Shown: positions 7,050-15,904, counted from the stretch's first letter. The stretch is DNA of 64,000 nucleotides from Ruania alkalisoli (GCF_014960965.1 NZ_CP063169.1:3691581-3755580); one strand, 5' to 3'. Made by a program: numbers and translations. The notes: generated by a model from the sequence alone, not told the origin.

Positions 7050-10025
7050 CTAGTTGTGCTGTGCCGGGTCGACCGGGACGAGGGCGCCCTGAGTGCGCAC
7101 CTTCCAGGTCTGCGTGGGTCCGGTCATGCGGCCCTCGTCGGTGATGCGGTGGATCTCGAAGCTGATCTCGGGGTCCGCGACGTAGCTGGTCAACGGCAGG
7201 TGCAGGCGCACCTCCGCCTGCCGGGCGGAGTCGGTGAGGGTGACCGGTGCCAGCTCACGCCCGTCGAAGCGGGAGGTGATCTCGAGGCCGGTGAGCTCCG
7301 CCGTCGAGGGTTTGGCCGTGGCCACGAAGACCAGGCCGAGCTCGAGGTCCTCGATGTAGGCACGTACCTCTTCGATCGGCTGCCCCGCGGAAGAGAGGGA
7401 GTAGACAGGGAGTAGGCCAGGGTCGGAGTCCTCGCTCGCCACGGTCAGTTCCTGGCCCGGATCCACGACGGCGTCCACTGCAGTCACGGGGGTGCCGTCC
7501 CGTTCCAGCCCGGTCACCGCGACCGGAACGGCCACGGCATTGGTGATGTGCTGGGAGCCGCGGTCCGGTCTCACGTTCACGGGCCCTGCCTCGTAGGGGC
7601 CGGCGATGGTCGCCGTCGAGACGATCACGTCCGCGCGGGCGCGCACGTTCCCGGGCAGCGGCCAGGTGGCGTTGCCGCGCAGGCCGTCGCGGTCCAGCAG
7701 TGCCTTGAGGGCCATCAGCCCGGCGATATCGGTTTCGCAGACGATGTCGAAGCCGGTGGAGGTAGCAGCCCAGTCGACGCTCACGCTGCCGGGAGCGACG
7801 AGGGTCAGGTCGGGTGCGTGGTGGGTGTCCTCGGGGCGTTCCAGCCGGGGTGCCGGGTGTAGATCTCGCAGCTCGGCGAGGATCCGGGCCCGGACGTAGC
7901 GCGGGACGTCGCCCTGGAGGCCGATCGCGACGATGCATCGCATCTGGGTGGGGTTGTCGATGTCGATCGTGGACTGCACAAGCAGCTGTGGGGTGTAGGG
8001 GCGGGGTGCGTCCGGTTCGCTCCAGCCGACGGTGTAGCGGTCCGGGACGATCAGGAACGTGCCGGGTGTGCGCAGCGAACGCAGCACCTGAGCCCACCCC
8101 TCGGCGGCGGCGACCTCGACCGGTTCGTAGGTCTTGTACTCGATCTGCCCGAGCTGCATCGCCGGCTGGCACCCGATGGCGGTGGACTCCCCGTCCACGG
8201 CCGAGCGGTACACGTCACCGTAGGTGGCGCAGGGAACGACGAGGTCGAGCCGGTCGATCGTGACCAGCTTCTCCCACACCTCGCGCACCGGCAGGATCGT
8301 CATGTCCTCGCGTAGCTGCAGCGGGGGCCGCAGGGTCGCTCCGGCGAGGGTGTGCAGAGTAGGAAGAGCAGCGGGCAGGTTTCGACTTCTCGCGCGAGCC
8401 GAGCGCTTCTTCGCCAGACTGGCGATCTTCGGCAGCCCGGCAAGAGCGGCCGCTGTCAGCGTCACCTGCGGGGTGCGACGCCAGCCTCCGAATGTGGTGG
8501 TGGCCACGATCTGCGGCGGGTCGGCCTGAAAGCCGGGGGTGCTCAGGGCGCCGTAGGCCAGGCGTGCCCACATGTCCCGCAGCCTGAACGTCAGCCGCAC
8601 GCCCTCGGGGATCGCCGATGCCGAGTCCGCGGTGAACAACTCCTGTCGTGCGCGGCCCTCCTCGTCCAGGAAGGGCACCGAGAGCCGGTAGGTGGTCTCG
8701 GCCTCGGGCACCAGCGTGAGTTCGTCGGTGGTCTCGGATGCCTCCGCGGACGGTCCGCGCTCGAGCTCGACGGTGACCGTGGCGGCGATCGCGGGCCGGC
8801 CGTCGAGCCCGTGCCCGGGTTCGGAGGTGATCTCGAACCGGAACGGGCTCTGGGCCGGGTCGGCGACCACTGCCGGCATCGCGAGTCGGTGCCGGGGCGC
8901 ATACCAGCGCTTGCCGAGGTCCCACCGGTCCTTCCACCAATCCCCGTGCTCGACGGACTGCCCACTGCCGACGTCGGGTCCCGGGCGGCGAGTGGGCGTC
9001 ACCTCGGCCAGACCGAGCGGGGCGAGAGTCAGTTCGGGGCGCACAGCCACGGCCGAGATCGCCGACACCGACGGGCGAGCGGCGGCGGTCGGACGCAGCG
9101 CGGCGGTGATGCTCTGCGCGCTCACCTGGTCGTCGCCCTGCGAGAACGCAGCGATCTTCATCGTGGCCGCGAGCCCGGGGCCGAGGGTGCCGCGAGTGCC
9201 GCGGGTGCCGCGAGTGCGGCGTACCGGGGCCAACGGGCGCAACTGCCCGCGCTCCATCACCACGACATGCGCGACGGCGTCCGGCCCGCCGGCCTCGGCG
9301 ACCAGCTCGGTCAGGGGTCGAGTGAGCACCTGGATCGCAGATGCGCTCCTGAGCGGGGTGCCTGCACGCGAGGCGGGCAACGCCTTGGTGACCGTCATCT
9401 CCGGTGGTCTGGTCGCGGCGAGCCGCCACCCGCCATCATCGGTCAGTTCGAGCACCCAGCGTGCGGCGAGCAGCAGGGTCTCGACCACCAACCAGTCCTC
9501 ACCACCGCCACCGCTGATCGCCTCCGCCGCCCGAAGTGCCGGCACGGAGGCCAGCAGGTCGTCGTAGCGGAACTCCGCCAGACCCTGCCCGCTGAGGGTG
9601 TCCCACACCAGGGCGAGGTGCGCCGTCAGGGGCGGGACGGGCGGTGCCGGGTCGACAGAATTGGCTTCGACGCGTGCTCGCAGGCGCAGGGTTGGCGCGC
9701 CTGCGAGCACGGACTCCATCGCCGCCACCGCGTCAGCCCCGGTGAGGGTGACGCTGAGGGCGACCAGTCCGAATGGATCGGTGGTGCGCTGCTCGGCGAG
9801 GATCTCTTCGCCGTCGCCGAGCAGCTCAAGCCGGACGGACCTGACGGTCTGCCCCGCGTGCCCGGCCGCATCCGGGGCGGATCCCGCCTGTGCTGTCAGG
9901 GCCAGGGTGGCCGAGGTGACCAGGTTGGTCAGGCGGTCGGCCGGCGCCGGGGTACGGCTCAGGACGAAGGTCGCGGACAGATCCGGCGAACCGGGCGGGT
10001 GCTCGTGCACGGTGAGCGTGGCCAT
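7050..10025 (-). CDS. Large protein of unknown family in caspase operon
   Basis: A 991-residue protein I cannot assign. It looks beta-rich throughout, with many short alternating hydrophobic stretches, and has no signal peptide or membrane helix. Notable parts are a GTRGTRGT tract (around residue 275), a basic patch KKRSARARSRN, a Trp-rich segment GDWWKDRWDLGKRWYAPRHR, and a C-terminal series that resembles repeated sandwich domains. ATG 10025 has a GAGG site and sits 7 bp after the stop of the upstream gene. It lies between the 736-aa protein and the caspase, so the three are probably made together; it could be a scaffold or a protease substrate. No function is claimed. Confidence 0.85.
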   Translation of the reverse strand: MATLTVHEHPPGSPDLSATFVLSRTPAPADRLTNLVTSATLALTAQAGSAPDAAGHAGQTVRSVRLELLGDGEEILAEQRTTDPFGLVALSVTLTGADAVAAMESVLAGAPTLRLRARVEANSVDPAPPVPPLTAHLALVWDTLSGQGLAEFRYDDLLASVPALRAAEAISGGGGEDWLVVETLLLAARWVLELTDDGGWRLAATRPPEMTVTKALPASRAGTPLRSASAIQVLTRPLTELVAEAGGPDAVAHVVVMERGQLRPLAPVRRTRGTRGTRGTLGPGLAATMKIAAFSQGDDQVSAQSITAALRPTAAARPSVSAISAVAVRPELTLAPLGLAEVTPTRRPGPDVGSGQSVEHGDWWKDRWDLGKRWYAPRHRLAMPAVVADPAQSPFRFEITSEPGHGLDGRPAIAATVTVELERGPSAEASETTDELTLVPEAETTYRLSVPFLDEEGRARQELFTADSASAIPEGVRLTFRLRDMWARLAYGALSTPGFQADPPQIVATTTFGGWRRTPQVTLTAAALAGLPKIASLAKKRSARARSRNLPAALPTLHTLAGATLRPPLQLREDMTILPVREVWEKLVTIDRLDLVVPCATYGDVYRSAVDGESTAIGCQPAMQLGQIEYKTYEPVEVAAAEGWAQVLRSLRTPGTFLIVPDRYTVGWSEPDAPRPYTPQLLVQSTIDIDNPTQMRCIVAIGLQGDVPRYVRARILAELRDLHPAPRLERPEDTHHAPDLTLVAPGSVSVDWAATSTGFDIVCETDIAGLMALKALLDRDGLRGNATWPLPGNVRARADVIVSTATIAGPYEAGPVNVRPDRGSQHITNAVAVPVAVTGLERDGTPVTAVDAVVDPGQELTVASEDSDPGLLPVYSLSSAGQPIEEVRAYIEDLELGLVFVATAKPSTAELTGLEITSRFDGRELAPVTLTDSARQAEVRLHLPLTSYVADPEISFEIHRITDEGRMTGPTQTWKVRTQGALVPVDPAQHN
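9185..9222 (-). repeat. 9-bp tandem repeat inside the 991-aa gene
   Basis: About four copies of GTGCCGCGA/G on the plus strand encode the RTRGTRGTRGT tract on the minus strand. The copies are nearly identical and in frame, so length variation would not break the gene. Confidence 0.7.
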
Positions 10026-10032
10026 GACTGCC

Positions 10033-12243
10033 TCAGAGGCTGTAGTCGAGGTACCGGGCGGGCGGGCCGGTTCGGACCCCGGTCCGCGCGCCTGCCGCAC
10101 CGTCGGATCCACCTGCACCGGCGGAACTCTCGGGACCAGCGCTCTCAGGACCAGCGGAACCTGCGCCGTCGGGAATCATCCCCCGCAGCCGCGCGATGCG
10201 CTCCTCCGGGACGTAACGGACGCCGCGCTCGGGATCGGGCTGGGGCACGTTCACCACGAGCGGGCCGTTGCCGCTGCTGTACTCCCAGTCGCCGGACCAC
10301 GAGCGCCCGGGCTCGAACAGGGTGCCCTTGACGGTCACGTGCACGCGGTAGCGGTAGAACGGGCGGAACTCGGGGTCGGAGGTGAACACGGTCCAGAACC
10401 GATCGGTGTCCAGATCGTCCTCACCCCAGGAGAAGCGCACCGAGGGGCGGCCGAGGGGTTCACGGGTGTCGGGATCGACGGGCTCGAACTCGGCCTCCAC
10501 CTTCTGGGTGTTGTCGGTGAGGACCACGCCCAACTCAACCGGCCCGACGGCGAGGCGCCCGGCCGTATCGGCCCGCACCTCGAGCGTGGTGTCGTTGAGC
10601 AGCTGCCCGTTGGGTTCGGGATCGAGATCGATGACGTTGTTATCGATCTGTACGCGGCGGTACGGGTCGGAGGCCTCGCTGGGTGGTTCGGCCAGGTGCA
10701 CCTTACGCTTGACGAAGGTCTTGTCCGGGGACCAGTCCTCGGGGGCATTGGCGACGTCGGCGGCGACCTTCTGTGCCGTCTGGTACTTCCAGGATCCGTC
10801 CTCACCCTCCAGTCCGGCGAAGCTGTGCCCCTCCCACTGGATCTCACCGCTGGTGTTGGGGTAGCCGACCTGCACGCTGAGGAACTCGACGTTTCCGTCC
10901 TCCCAGGCGGCCACCGGGCGCACCACGCGGGCGAGCTTGCGGGGCCAGTCGTCGAGATAGACGGTGAGGAAGTACTTGCGCTCAGCCTCCGGGTCGTCCT
11001 TGATCTCGTCGAACATGCCGGCCATGGAGCTGGAGATGGTGTGGTCCTGCAGGTAGGCGAACTGCTGCGTCTCGTGATATTCGAGGTTCAGTCGGGTGGT
11101 GTCGCGGCGGTACTTCAGGGCGACGCCCACACCCCACGGTGTGAACGAGCCGGAATCAGCCTCGGCGGCCTCGACCTCTGGCGGTGGCGGGTCGAAGATC
11201 ATGCCCTTGGCCTGCTCCATGAACTTCTCGTAGACGAGGTTGGACTTCTCGTCCAGGCGGCGGGCGATCTCCTCGGAGCCGGGCAGGGTGGTGTCGACCT
11301 TGAGGTCCACGGTGATGGTGCCGTTGGTGCGCATGTTGTTGAACTCGGTCTGGATGTCCGCCGAGGCCCAGAACGCGCGGCCGGAGGCGGCGGCCGAGAA
11401 GTGCTCGAACACCCGGTCCCAGTTGCCGACGATGTCGAGGGTGACCACCGGGGACCACACCTTGAGCTTGTAGTTCTGGATGACGATCAACGGGGAGGCA
11501 GTGCCGTGGAAGGCCTCCCAGCAGATCGCAGCCGGGTAGGCACCGATGAGGCCGCTGAAGGCGTGTGTGCCGGTGGGCACGATCGAGCCCTTGCCGTTGC
11601 CGTGCATCTGCCAGTACCAGGGGTCGAGGTTGGAGCCGCTACCTCCGGTCAGCACCGGGCTGCCGTCTTCGGCGACGGGCGGCGGGCCGGATTCGTCGCG
11701 GGTGCGGGTCAACCGGGGCCGACCGGCGGTGCCGCGATAGGCGAACCGGGACCCACCGGCACTCGGCAGGGTCGGCAGACCGCGGGAGGTGGGCGAGACG
11801 TTGGAGACCGAGGTGATGTTCTCGGTGATGATCGCCGGGCGGAAGGTGGGCTCCTTACGGCGGCCCTTCAGCCCCCAGAACACGTCCTCGCTCTCGGCGT
11901 ACTTGGCGGTGATCTGCGACTCCGACTGCCGGCGCACGTGCTCGGGGATGGCGCCGGTGACCGAGAACGTCAGCACACCGCCGGCCACCTCGCCGGGCGA
12001 TCCGATCACGGCCTCCCCGCCGGTACCGGCGAAGCGGACCAGGTTGAACAGGTAGTCGCCCGAATCCGGCCCGTCCTTGCGGGCCATCCGCACCAGGTTC
12101 GGGATGTAGTAGAAGACCGGCGACTCACCCTGGCGGATCAGTTCACGGTTGTTGACGTCGGGCAGATACAGCACGTCGTACCCACCGCTGACGATGGGTT
12201 CGGTGCCTCCGGCGTAGGTGGGCCCCATGGCTTGCACGGACAT
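10033..12243 (-). CDS. Unknown 736-aa protein, first gene of caspase operon
   Basis: A protein of 736 residues from ATG 12243, preceded by GGGGAA; an in-frame ATG at 12285 has no ribosome site. I do not recognise it. The N-terminal third contains YDVLYLPDVNNRELIRQGE, the middle PWYWQMHGNGKGSIVPTG and NMRTNGTITVDLKVDTTLPG, and the later part KYFLTVYLDDWPRKLARVVR and FLSVQVGYPNTSGEIQWEG. The pattern suggests a multi-domain, mostly beta protein. The last 70 residues are Gly/Ser/Ala-rich and probably disordered. There is no signal peptide or membrane helix. Three palindromes lie in the 80 bp upstream. Being first in the operon and next to a caspase, it may be a structural or sensing partner. Confidence 0.85.
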   Translation of the reverse strand: MSVQAMGPTYAGGTEPIVSGGYDVLYLPDVNNRELIRQGESPVFYYIPNLVRMARKDGPDSGDYLFNLVRFAGTGGEAVIGSPGEVAGGVLTFSVTGAIPEHVRRQSESQITAKYAESEDVFWGLKGRRKEPTFRPAIITENITSVSNVSPTSRGLPTLPSAGGSRFAYRGTAGRPRLTRTRDESGPPPVAEDGSPVLTGGSGSNLDPWYWQMHGNGKGSIVPTGTHAFSGLIGAYPAAICWEAFHGTASPLIVIQNYKLKVWSPVVTLDIVGNWDRVFEHFSAAASGRAFWASADIQTEFNNMRTNGTITVDLKVDTTLPGSEEIARRLDEKSNLVYEKFMEQAKGMIFDPPPPEVEAAEADSGSFTPWGVGVALKYRRDTTRLNLEYHETQQFAYLQDHTISSSMAGMFDEIKDDPEAERKYFLTVYLDDWPRKLARVVRPVAAWEDGNVEFLSVQVGYPNTSGEIQWEGHSFAGLEGEDGSWKYQTAQKVAADVANAPEDWSPDKTFVKRKVHLAEPPSEASDPYRRVQIDNNVIDLDPEPNGQLLNDTTLEVRADTAGRLAVGPVELGVVLTDNTQKVEAEFEPVDPDTREPLGRPSVRFSWGEDDLDTDRFWTVFTSDPEFRPFYRYRVHVTVKGTLFEPGRSWSGDWEYSSGNGPLVVNVPQPDPERGVRYVPEERIARLRGMIPDGAGSAGPESAGPESSAGAGGSDGAAGARTGVRTGPPARYLDYSL

Positions 12244-12262
12244 GACGTTCCCCAATCTCGGT

Positions 12263-12321
12263 GAGAGGTGCTCGTACCTCTCCATGAGGGGATGGGGGGC
12301 GGCGTGATACGCCTGATCAGG
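12263..12321. promoter_or_regulatory. Cluster of three palindromes upstream of the caspase operon
   Basis: Three dyads lie within 59 bp: GAGAGGT/ACCTCTC (12263-12282), GGCGTGATACGCC (12301-12313) and CCTGATCAGG (12312-12321); the last two overlap by two bases. The nearest gene start is 12243, which makes them candidate operators, or an mRNA leader hairpin in the case of the first. Confidence 0.5.
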
Positions 12322-12386
12322 AGTCGCGCCGGATGGCCCACGCGGCGCTCGCCGGCCGGCAGCCTGGCAGGCCGAGACTCAGGACG

Positions 12387-14249
12387 TCACCGACGCTCGA
12401 CGCGAAGCGCGACCGATCCACTGGCACGGCGCCCCAGTCGCAGCTCCAGCCGCGTGAGCGCCGTTCCCCAGACGCCGGTGAGCATCGGATCCTCCAGGCG
12501 TCGCTCGGTCAGGTTCACACCCTCGACGTCCCCGGTCCAGGCGATCCGGACCGGCGCACCACCCGCGAGCGGCACCACGTCGATGCTCCCGTCCCCCACG
12601 CGGGTGACCTCACCGGCGATCATCCACTGCAGGCAAGAGTCCGCGCGCACCGGCTCGGTGAACCCCCAGTCGTCCTCGACGATGCATGACCCGTCCGCCC
12701 GGTTTAGCGAGAGAATTCGCGCCCAGTGGTCGAGCCCGGTGACGGGGTAGGCCGCGGCGAGGTCGAGGCTCATCGTCACCGTGTCGCCGTCCAGAGCATG
12801 AGAGAAGCCACGGGCCCGGCGGGCACGCCCGGGTGTCTGCTCGTGCCCGGCAACCACGGGCACGTTGTGCCACCGGCTCTGCATGGCCCAGAACTCATAC
12901 CGCTCCGGTCCGAACATCCCGGCGCTGTACGTCAGGCGACCGGGATCGACGAGGACGGGGACGCCGTCGGAGGCCACGATGACCGACCCGACATCGTTGT
13001 GGTTGTGGCTCTCGGCATTGTGCCCGCCCTTGAGCACGGCCACCAGGCCCTCGGCGCGCCCCGGGTGTTCACGTACGAGCCCGATCTGCACATCCGGAAG
13101 CCACACCTGCCCCACCAACGGCGGATCGGCCGAGCCGGCCACACCGCTACCGAGCGCCTCCAGACCGCCGACCACCCGGGCGAGGTTCATCGGCCACTCG
13201 GCCGACAACTCCGACGGCGTCCACTGACTGAGCGCATACCGCCTGGCATCGGCGTCGCCGATCCGGTGTGCCCATCGCAGCAGCACGTCCCAGGGCACAT
13301 TGGCCTGCGGCTGGGCCGAGGCATCGGCGACGTTCACGTGCCACGGGCCGCCGAGATGCATCCGGTGCGGGAAGGCGATGGATGCCCGGATCGCCGGTAT
13401 CTCCGCCGCGCTCAACCGACCTCCGGTCACGCGCTCGAGCACATCGAGCGCTTCCAGGGCGCGACCCACACCCTCCCACCAGTACCCGTAGCCCTCGTCG
13501 ACCGAGCCGTCCTCGGGGATGGTCACCAGGTACCGGTCCAGTCCGCCGATCGCCCTGGCCACCGTGGCGGTGCGGCGCGGTCCAGGCGGGAGGAGCTGGA
13601 TCGCGGCGGCGAGCACATTGCCGCAGATCCACGGGCACCAGTTGTTCACGTCACTGGTCAGCCAGTGCCAGTCCCGGTCCAGGAACGGCTCGAGCACACG
13701 CCGGCTGCTCTCCGCCTGCACCCGCTCCCGTAGCCCCGGGAACGCATCATCCAGATCGTCACCGAGTATCCTGTCCACCCAGGCGAGTTGGGCGGCGATC
13801 TCCCCGGCGCCCAGATCCAGCCACGGCTCGACCGGCGGGACCACGCTGCCACTGCGCTCAGGGCCAGGGTCGTGCGCAACCCAGCACCAGGACGTCTGCT
13901 CGCACAGCAGCAGGACGCCGTCCGCGACCTCGTCCAGCAGTGGCAACCGGTCGCCGTCGATGGCTGCGGTGGCCCGCACGACGGCGCGGGTGAGGCGAGC
14001 CTGCCGCGCCCGCACCAGGTCTTCGTGGGCGGTCCGGACGCCGTCACGGTGGAAGCGGGCGTAGTGGGAGGCCTGCGGCGAGGGCCACGGCGTGCCGCTC
14101 TCACGCGCGGCCTGGTCGGCGAGCGCAGCGAAAGCGGGACCGGTCCAGCCGGCCATGGGGCCCGGTAACGCCGGCGCGAGTATCCCTGCGAGCGCGTCAG
14201 GGTCGAGGAGCGGCCGCCAGGCGGTCACGAGCGGGCCAGATGAGGTCAC
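12387..14249 (-). CDS. Heparinase II/III-like polysaccharide lyase
   Basis: A 620-residue protein from a GTG start. The N-terminal two thirds form a helical toroid, with WLTSDVNNWCPWICGNVL and EDGSVDEGYGYWWEG typical of the alginate lyase/heparinase fold. The C-terminal part is the heparinase II/III beta-sandwich domain, with the hallmark HNAESHNHNDVGSVIV carrying the catalytic histidines. Enzymes of this fold cleave uronate-containing polysaccharides or oligosaccharides by beta-elimination. No signal peptide is visible, so it probably acts on imported oligosaccharides. It stands alone, 140 bp upstream of the caspase operon on the same strand, with no sugar transporter nearby. The substrate cannot be read from the sequence. 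Confidence 0.85.
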   Translation of the reverse strand: MTSSGPLVTAWRPLLDPDALAGILAPALPGPMAGWTGPAFAALADQAARESGTPWPSPQASHYARFHRDGVRTAHEDLVRARQARLTRAVVRATAAIDGDRLPLLDEVADGVLLLCEQTSWCWVAHDPGPERSGSVVPPVEPWLDLGAGEIAAQLAWVDRILGDDLDDAFPGLRERVQAESSRRVLEPFLDRDWHWLTSDVNNWCPWICGNVLAAAIQLLPPGPRRTATVARAIGGLDRYLVTIPEDGSVDEGYGYWWEGVGRALEALDVLERVTGGRLSAAEIPAIRASIAFPHRMHLGGPWHVNVADASAQPQANVPWDVLLRWAHRIGDADARRYALSQWTPSELSAEWPMNLARVVGGLEALGSGVAGSADPPLVGQVWLPDVQIGLVREHPGRAEGLVAVLKGGHNAESHNHNDVGSVIVASDGVPVLVDPGRLTYSAGMFGPERYEFWAMQSRWHNVPVVAGHEQTPGRARRARGFSHALDGDTVTMSLDLAAAYPVTGLDHWARILSLNRADGSCIVEDDWGFTEPVRADSCLQWMIAGEVTRVGDGSIDVVPLAGGAPVRIAWTGDVEGVNLTERRLEDPMLTGVWGTALTRLELRLGRRASGSVALRVERR

Positions 14250-14299
14250 GGCTCAAGGCAATCGCCTCCGGGCAGGGGCGTCAACTCGCCCCGCGCCGC

Positions 14300-14812
14300 T
14301 CAGCCGGCGCCGTCCACGAACGCGCGCGCATGCGCCTCGTTCCAGCCACTGATCGCCAGCTCCCCCGTGGGGATACGCTCCGCTACCACGGGCGCGGAGA
14401 CGACCTCACCAGCGACGACCATCGCCAGTCTCTCCTGATCATCGGCAGCCACCAGCGCCTCGGTGAGATCTGTGAACGCGGCCGCATCTTCTGGCAGCAG
14501 GGCGATGGTCACCACGGTCTCGTCGGTTGCCTGACCCTCATCGTTGGCCCTGCTCCCGAGCTCGATGCTCTGCACGGCACTCACCTCGAAGCCCTCGGCC
14601 AGCGCGAAGCACTCGGAGTGGTTCAGATCGGGCACGTACCCCTCGTCGCAATCAGGCCCGGCCGCATCCTCCACCGGCGCGAACGTCAGCGGCTCGGCCA
14701 ACGTGACCTCGGCATCGCCCGCACAGCCGCCGAGCAACAGCCCGCTTCCCACGACAGCCGCGCCGAGGCGCCACCGACCTCGATCCATCCCCATCGCCCC
14801 CGTCGTTGCCAT
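14300..14812 (-). CDS. Lipoprotein with SecDF P1-head-like domain
   Basis: A 170-residue lipoprotein with lipobox LLGGC near residue 30 from ATG 14812. The mature part contains CDEGYVPDLNHSECFAL, a likely disulfide pair, and a C-terminal block with VVTIALLPEDAAAFTDLTEA, LAMVVAGEVVSAPVVAERI and ELAISGWNEAHARAF. That block follows the head subdomain of SecD/SecDF closely (fT....lAivldgkv.sAPvi...I..G...I.G). In SecDF this head moves during protein export; as a free lipoprotein it could help fold or hand over secreted proteins. It lies 37 bp after the SIMPL gene on the same strand. Confidence 0.78.
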   Translation of the reverse strand: MATTGAMGMDRGRWRLGAAVVGSGLLLGGCAGDAEVTLAEPLTFAPVEDAAGPDCDEGYVPDLNHSECFALAEGFEVSAVQSIELGSRANDEGQATDETVVTIALLPEDAAAFTDLTEALVAADDQERLAMVVAGEVVSAPVVAERIPTGELAISGWNEAHARAFVDGAG

Positions 14813-14849
14813 GCGTCCACGGTATCCAGCCAGCGCAGACCCGCAACCG

Positions 14850-15497
14850 TCAGTCGCTGACGAAGTCCGCACTCACCTCGGCCGTGACATCCACATCGCC
14901 TGCCTTCAGGTCCGGTGCCTGCGAGGCGGGCGCTCCCGCACGGGACGCGAATGCCTGTGGCGCCGCACCGCCCGACGCATGGGGTCGCAGGCCGGGTTCG
15001 TACACGGCCTCCAGGCGGGGCTCGGCCAGTCCGAGCGCGGCAGCGAAGTCGCTCGCCCGCACGACGGCGTCCCGCACCGCGTCCTGACGCGTCGCCTTCT
15101 CCGCGGCACGGCGGGTGGCCTGCGTCAGCTCCCAGCTGATGCCCGCCACCGAGACCCCCTCGACCGCTCCGATCTCGGTGACCCAGGCCGAGAGTGCGTC
15201 AAAGTCCTGAAACCGCACCGTCACCGAAGCCACGCTGCGAAACTTGGTGATCGTCGTATCGGAGTCCTTGCGGTACTCCTTGAACGCAGACGCCTGGACG
15301 CGGTCGGCGCCCCACCAGGTGGCGGCACCGGACTCCTGATGACGCCGCGCCTGCTCTGTCACCTGACGGTGCACCTGGATCGTGCGCGACAGTACGGAGC
15401 CGCGGTCCCGGCCCTCGAACGTGACGTGGAGGCGCAGTTGCGCCCGCTCCGGAGGAAGAGACCGGGTGGCCGTCCCGTACACGCTGAACGTCGTCAT
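14850..15497 (-). CDS. SIMPL domain (DUF541) protein
   Basis: A 215-residue protein. It begins with the SIMPL signature FSVYGTATRSLPPERAQLRL and continues with alternating strands and a helix typical of DUF541, including SASVTVRF-like and RAAEKATRQDAVRDAVVRAS segments. Members of this family are often periplasmic (E. coli YggE), yet no signal peptide is visible here, so it may be cytoplasmic. A Gly/Ala-rich stretch and SDFVSD-like end close it. ATG 15497 removes 16 upstream residues that have no homology. It appears to be transcribed with the downstream lipoprotein. The molecular role of SIMPL proteins is poorly understood. Confidence 0.85.
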   Translation of the reverse strand: MTTFSVYGTATRSLPPERAQLRLHVTFEGRDRGSVLSRTIQVHRQVTEQARRHQESGAATWWGADRVQASAFKEYRKDSDTTITKFRSVASVTVRFQDFDALSAWVTEIGAVEGVSVAGISWELTQATRRAAEKATRQDAVRDAVVRASDFAAALGLAEPRLEAVYEPGLRPHASGGAAPQAFASRAGAPASQAPDLKAGDVDVTAEVSADFVSD

Positions 15498-15743
15498 GTG
15501 CGGAATCATCCCACAACCCGGGCCGGAACAGCGCTGTCGCCGCAAAAACGAGGGGTCGTCATCGACGGCATCAGCGACGTATCCGATAACGCGAGTGGAT
15601 GTGATCTAAGCTCGCAAGATCAACTCAACATATCCATAATTAATACCAGCACTCTTTCAGCCAGCGATCACAAGAATCCGCTATCAACGCACACCAAATA
15701 TTTGCGCGTTGAAGATTCCGATGGTCGACCCCGGGCCGACCAC
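15498..15743. other. AT-rich intergenic stretch without a recognised gene
   Basis: About 250 bp with visibly lower GC than the surroundings, especially 15600-15720 (ACATATCCATAATTAATACC). I see no open frame with a ribosome site. It should hold the promoter of the SIMPL gene on the minus strand, and TATTAAT on that strand is a possible -10. The composition might mark a recently acquired or unusually regulated piece. Confidence 0.5.
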
Positions 15744-15775
15744 GTCGGCCGGGCCCAGCATCGAGCCCGGCCGAC
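15744..15775 (-). terminator. Terminator of the 25-aa peptide gene
   Basis: Perfect 11-bp arms GTCGGCCGGGC and GCCCGGCCGAC with a 10-nt loop lie 52 bp downstream of the small peptide gene on the minus strand. There is no T-run, as is usual for terminators in high-GC actinobacteria. Confidence 0.7.
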
Positions 15776-15826
15776 GCGCCCCAAGCATGAGCGCACCGCA
15801 GGAGGTGGTGCGCTCCGTTACTTACC

Positions 15827-15904
15827 TCAGAGGCCCAGGCCGCCCAGCAGGCCGAGGACGATGGAGAGGACGGGCTCGAGGAGTCCGAGAATGGTGTCAA
15901 GCAT
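15827..15904 (-). CDS. 25-residue hydrophobic peptide
   Basis: A very short gene: ATG at 15904, stop TGA at 15827. The peptide begins MLDTILGLLEPVLSI and continues with a Val-Leu-Gly-Leu-Leu-Gly-Gly-Leu-Gly-Leu end. It is one continuous hydrophobic helix with only Asp3 and Glu10 charged. Support for it being real: an excellent AAGGAG ribosome site seven bases before the ATG, a terminator hairpin downstream, and flanking AT-rich DNA in which no other gene fits. It could be a small membrane protein, a type I toxin, or an amphipathic secreted peptide of the modulin kind. I know no named family for it. Confidence 0.65.
   Translation of the reverse strand: MLDTILGLLEPVLSIVLGLLGGLGL

Noticed and set aside
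9598-12264. 888-codon plus-strand frame opposite the caspase operon
   Set aside because: It is the antisense frame of high-GC coding DNA, with no domain and no ribosome site, while the minus-strand genes have both.
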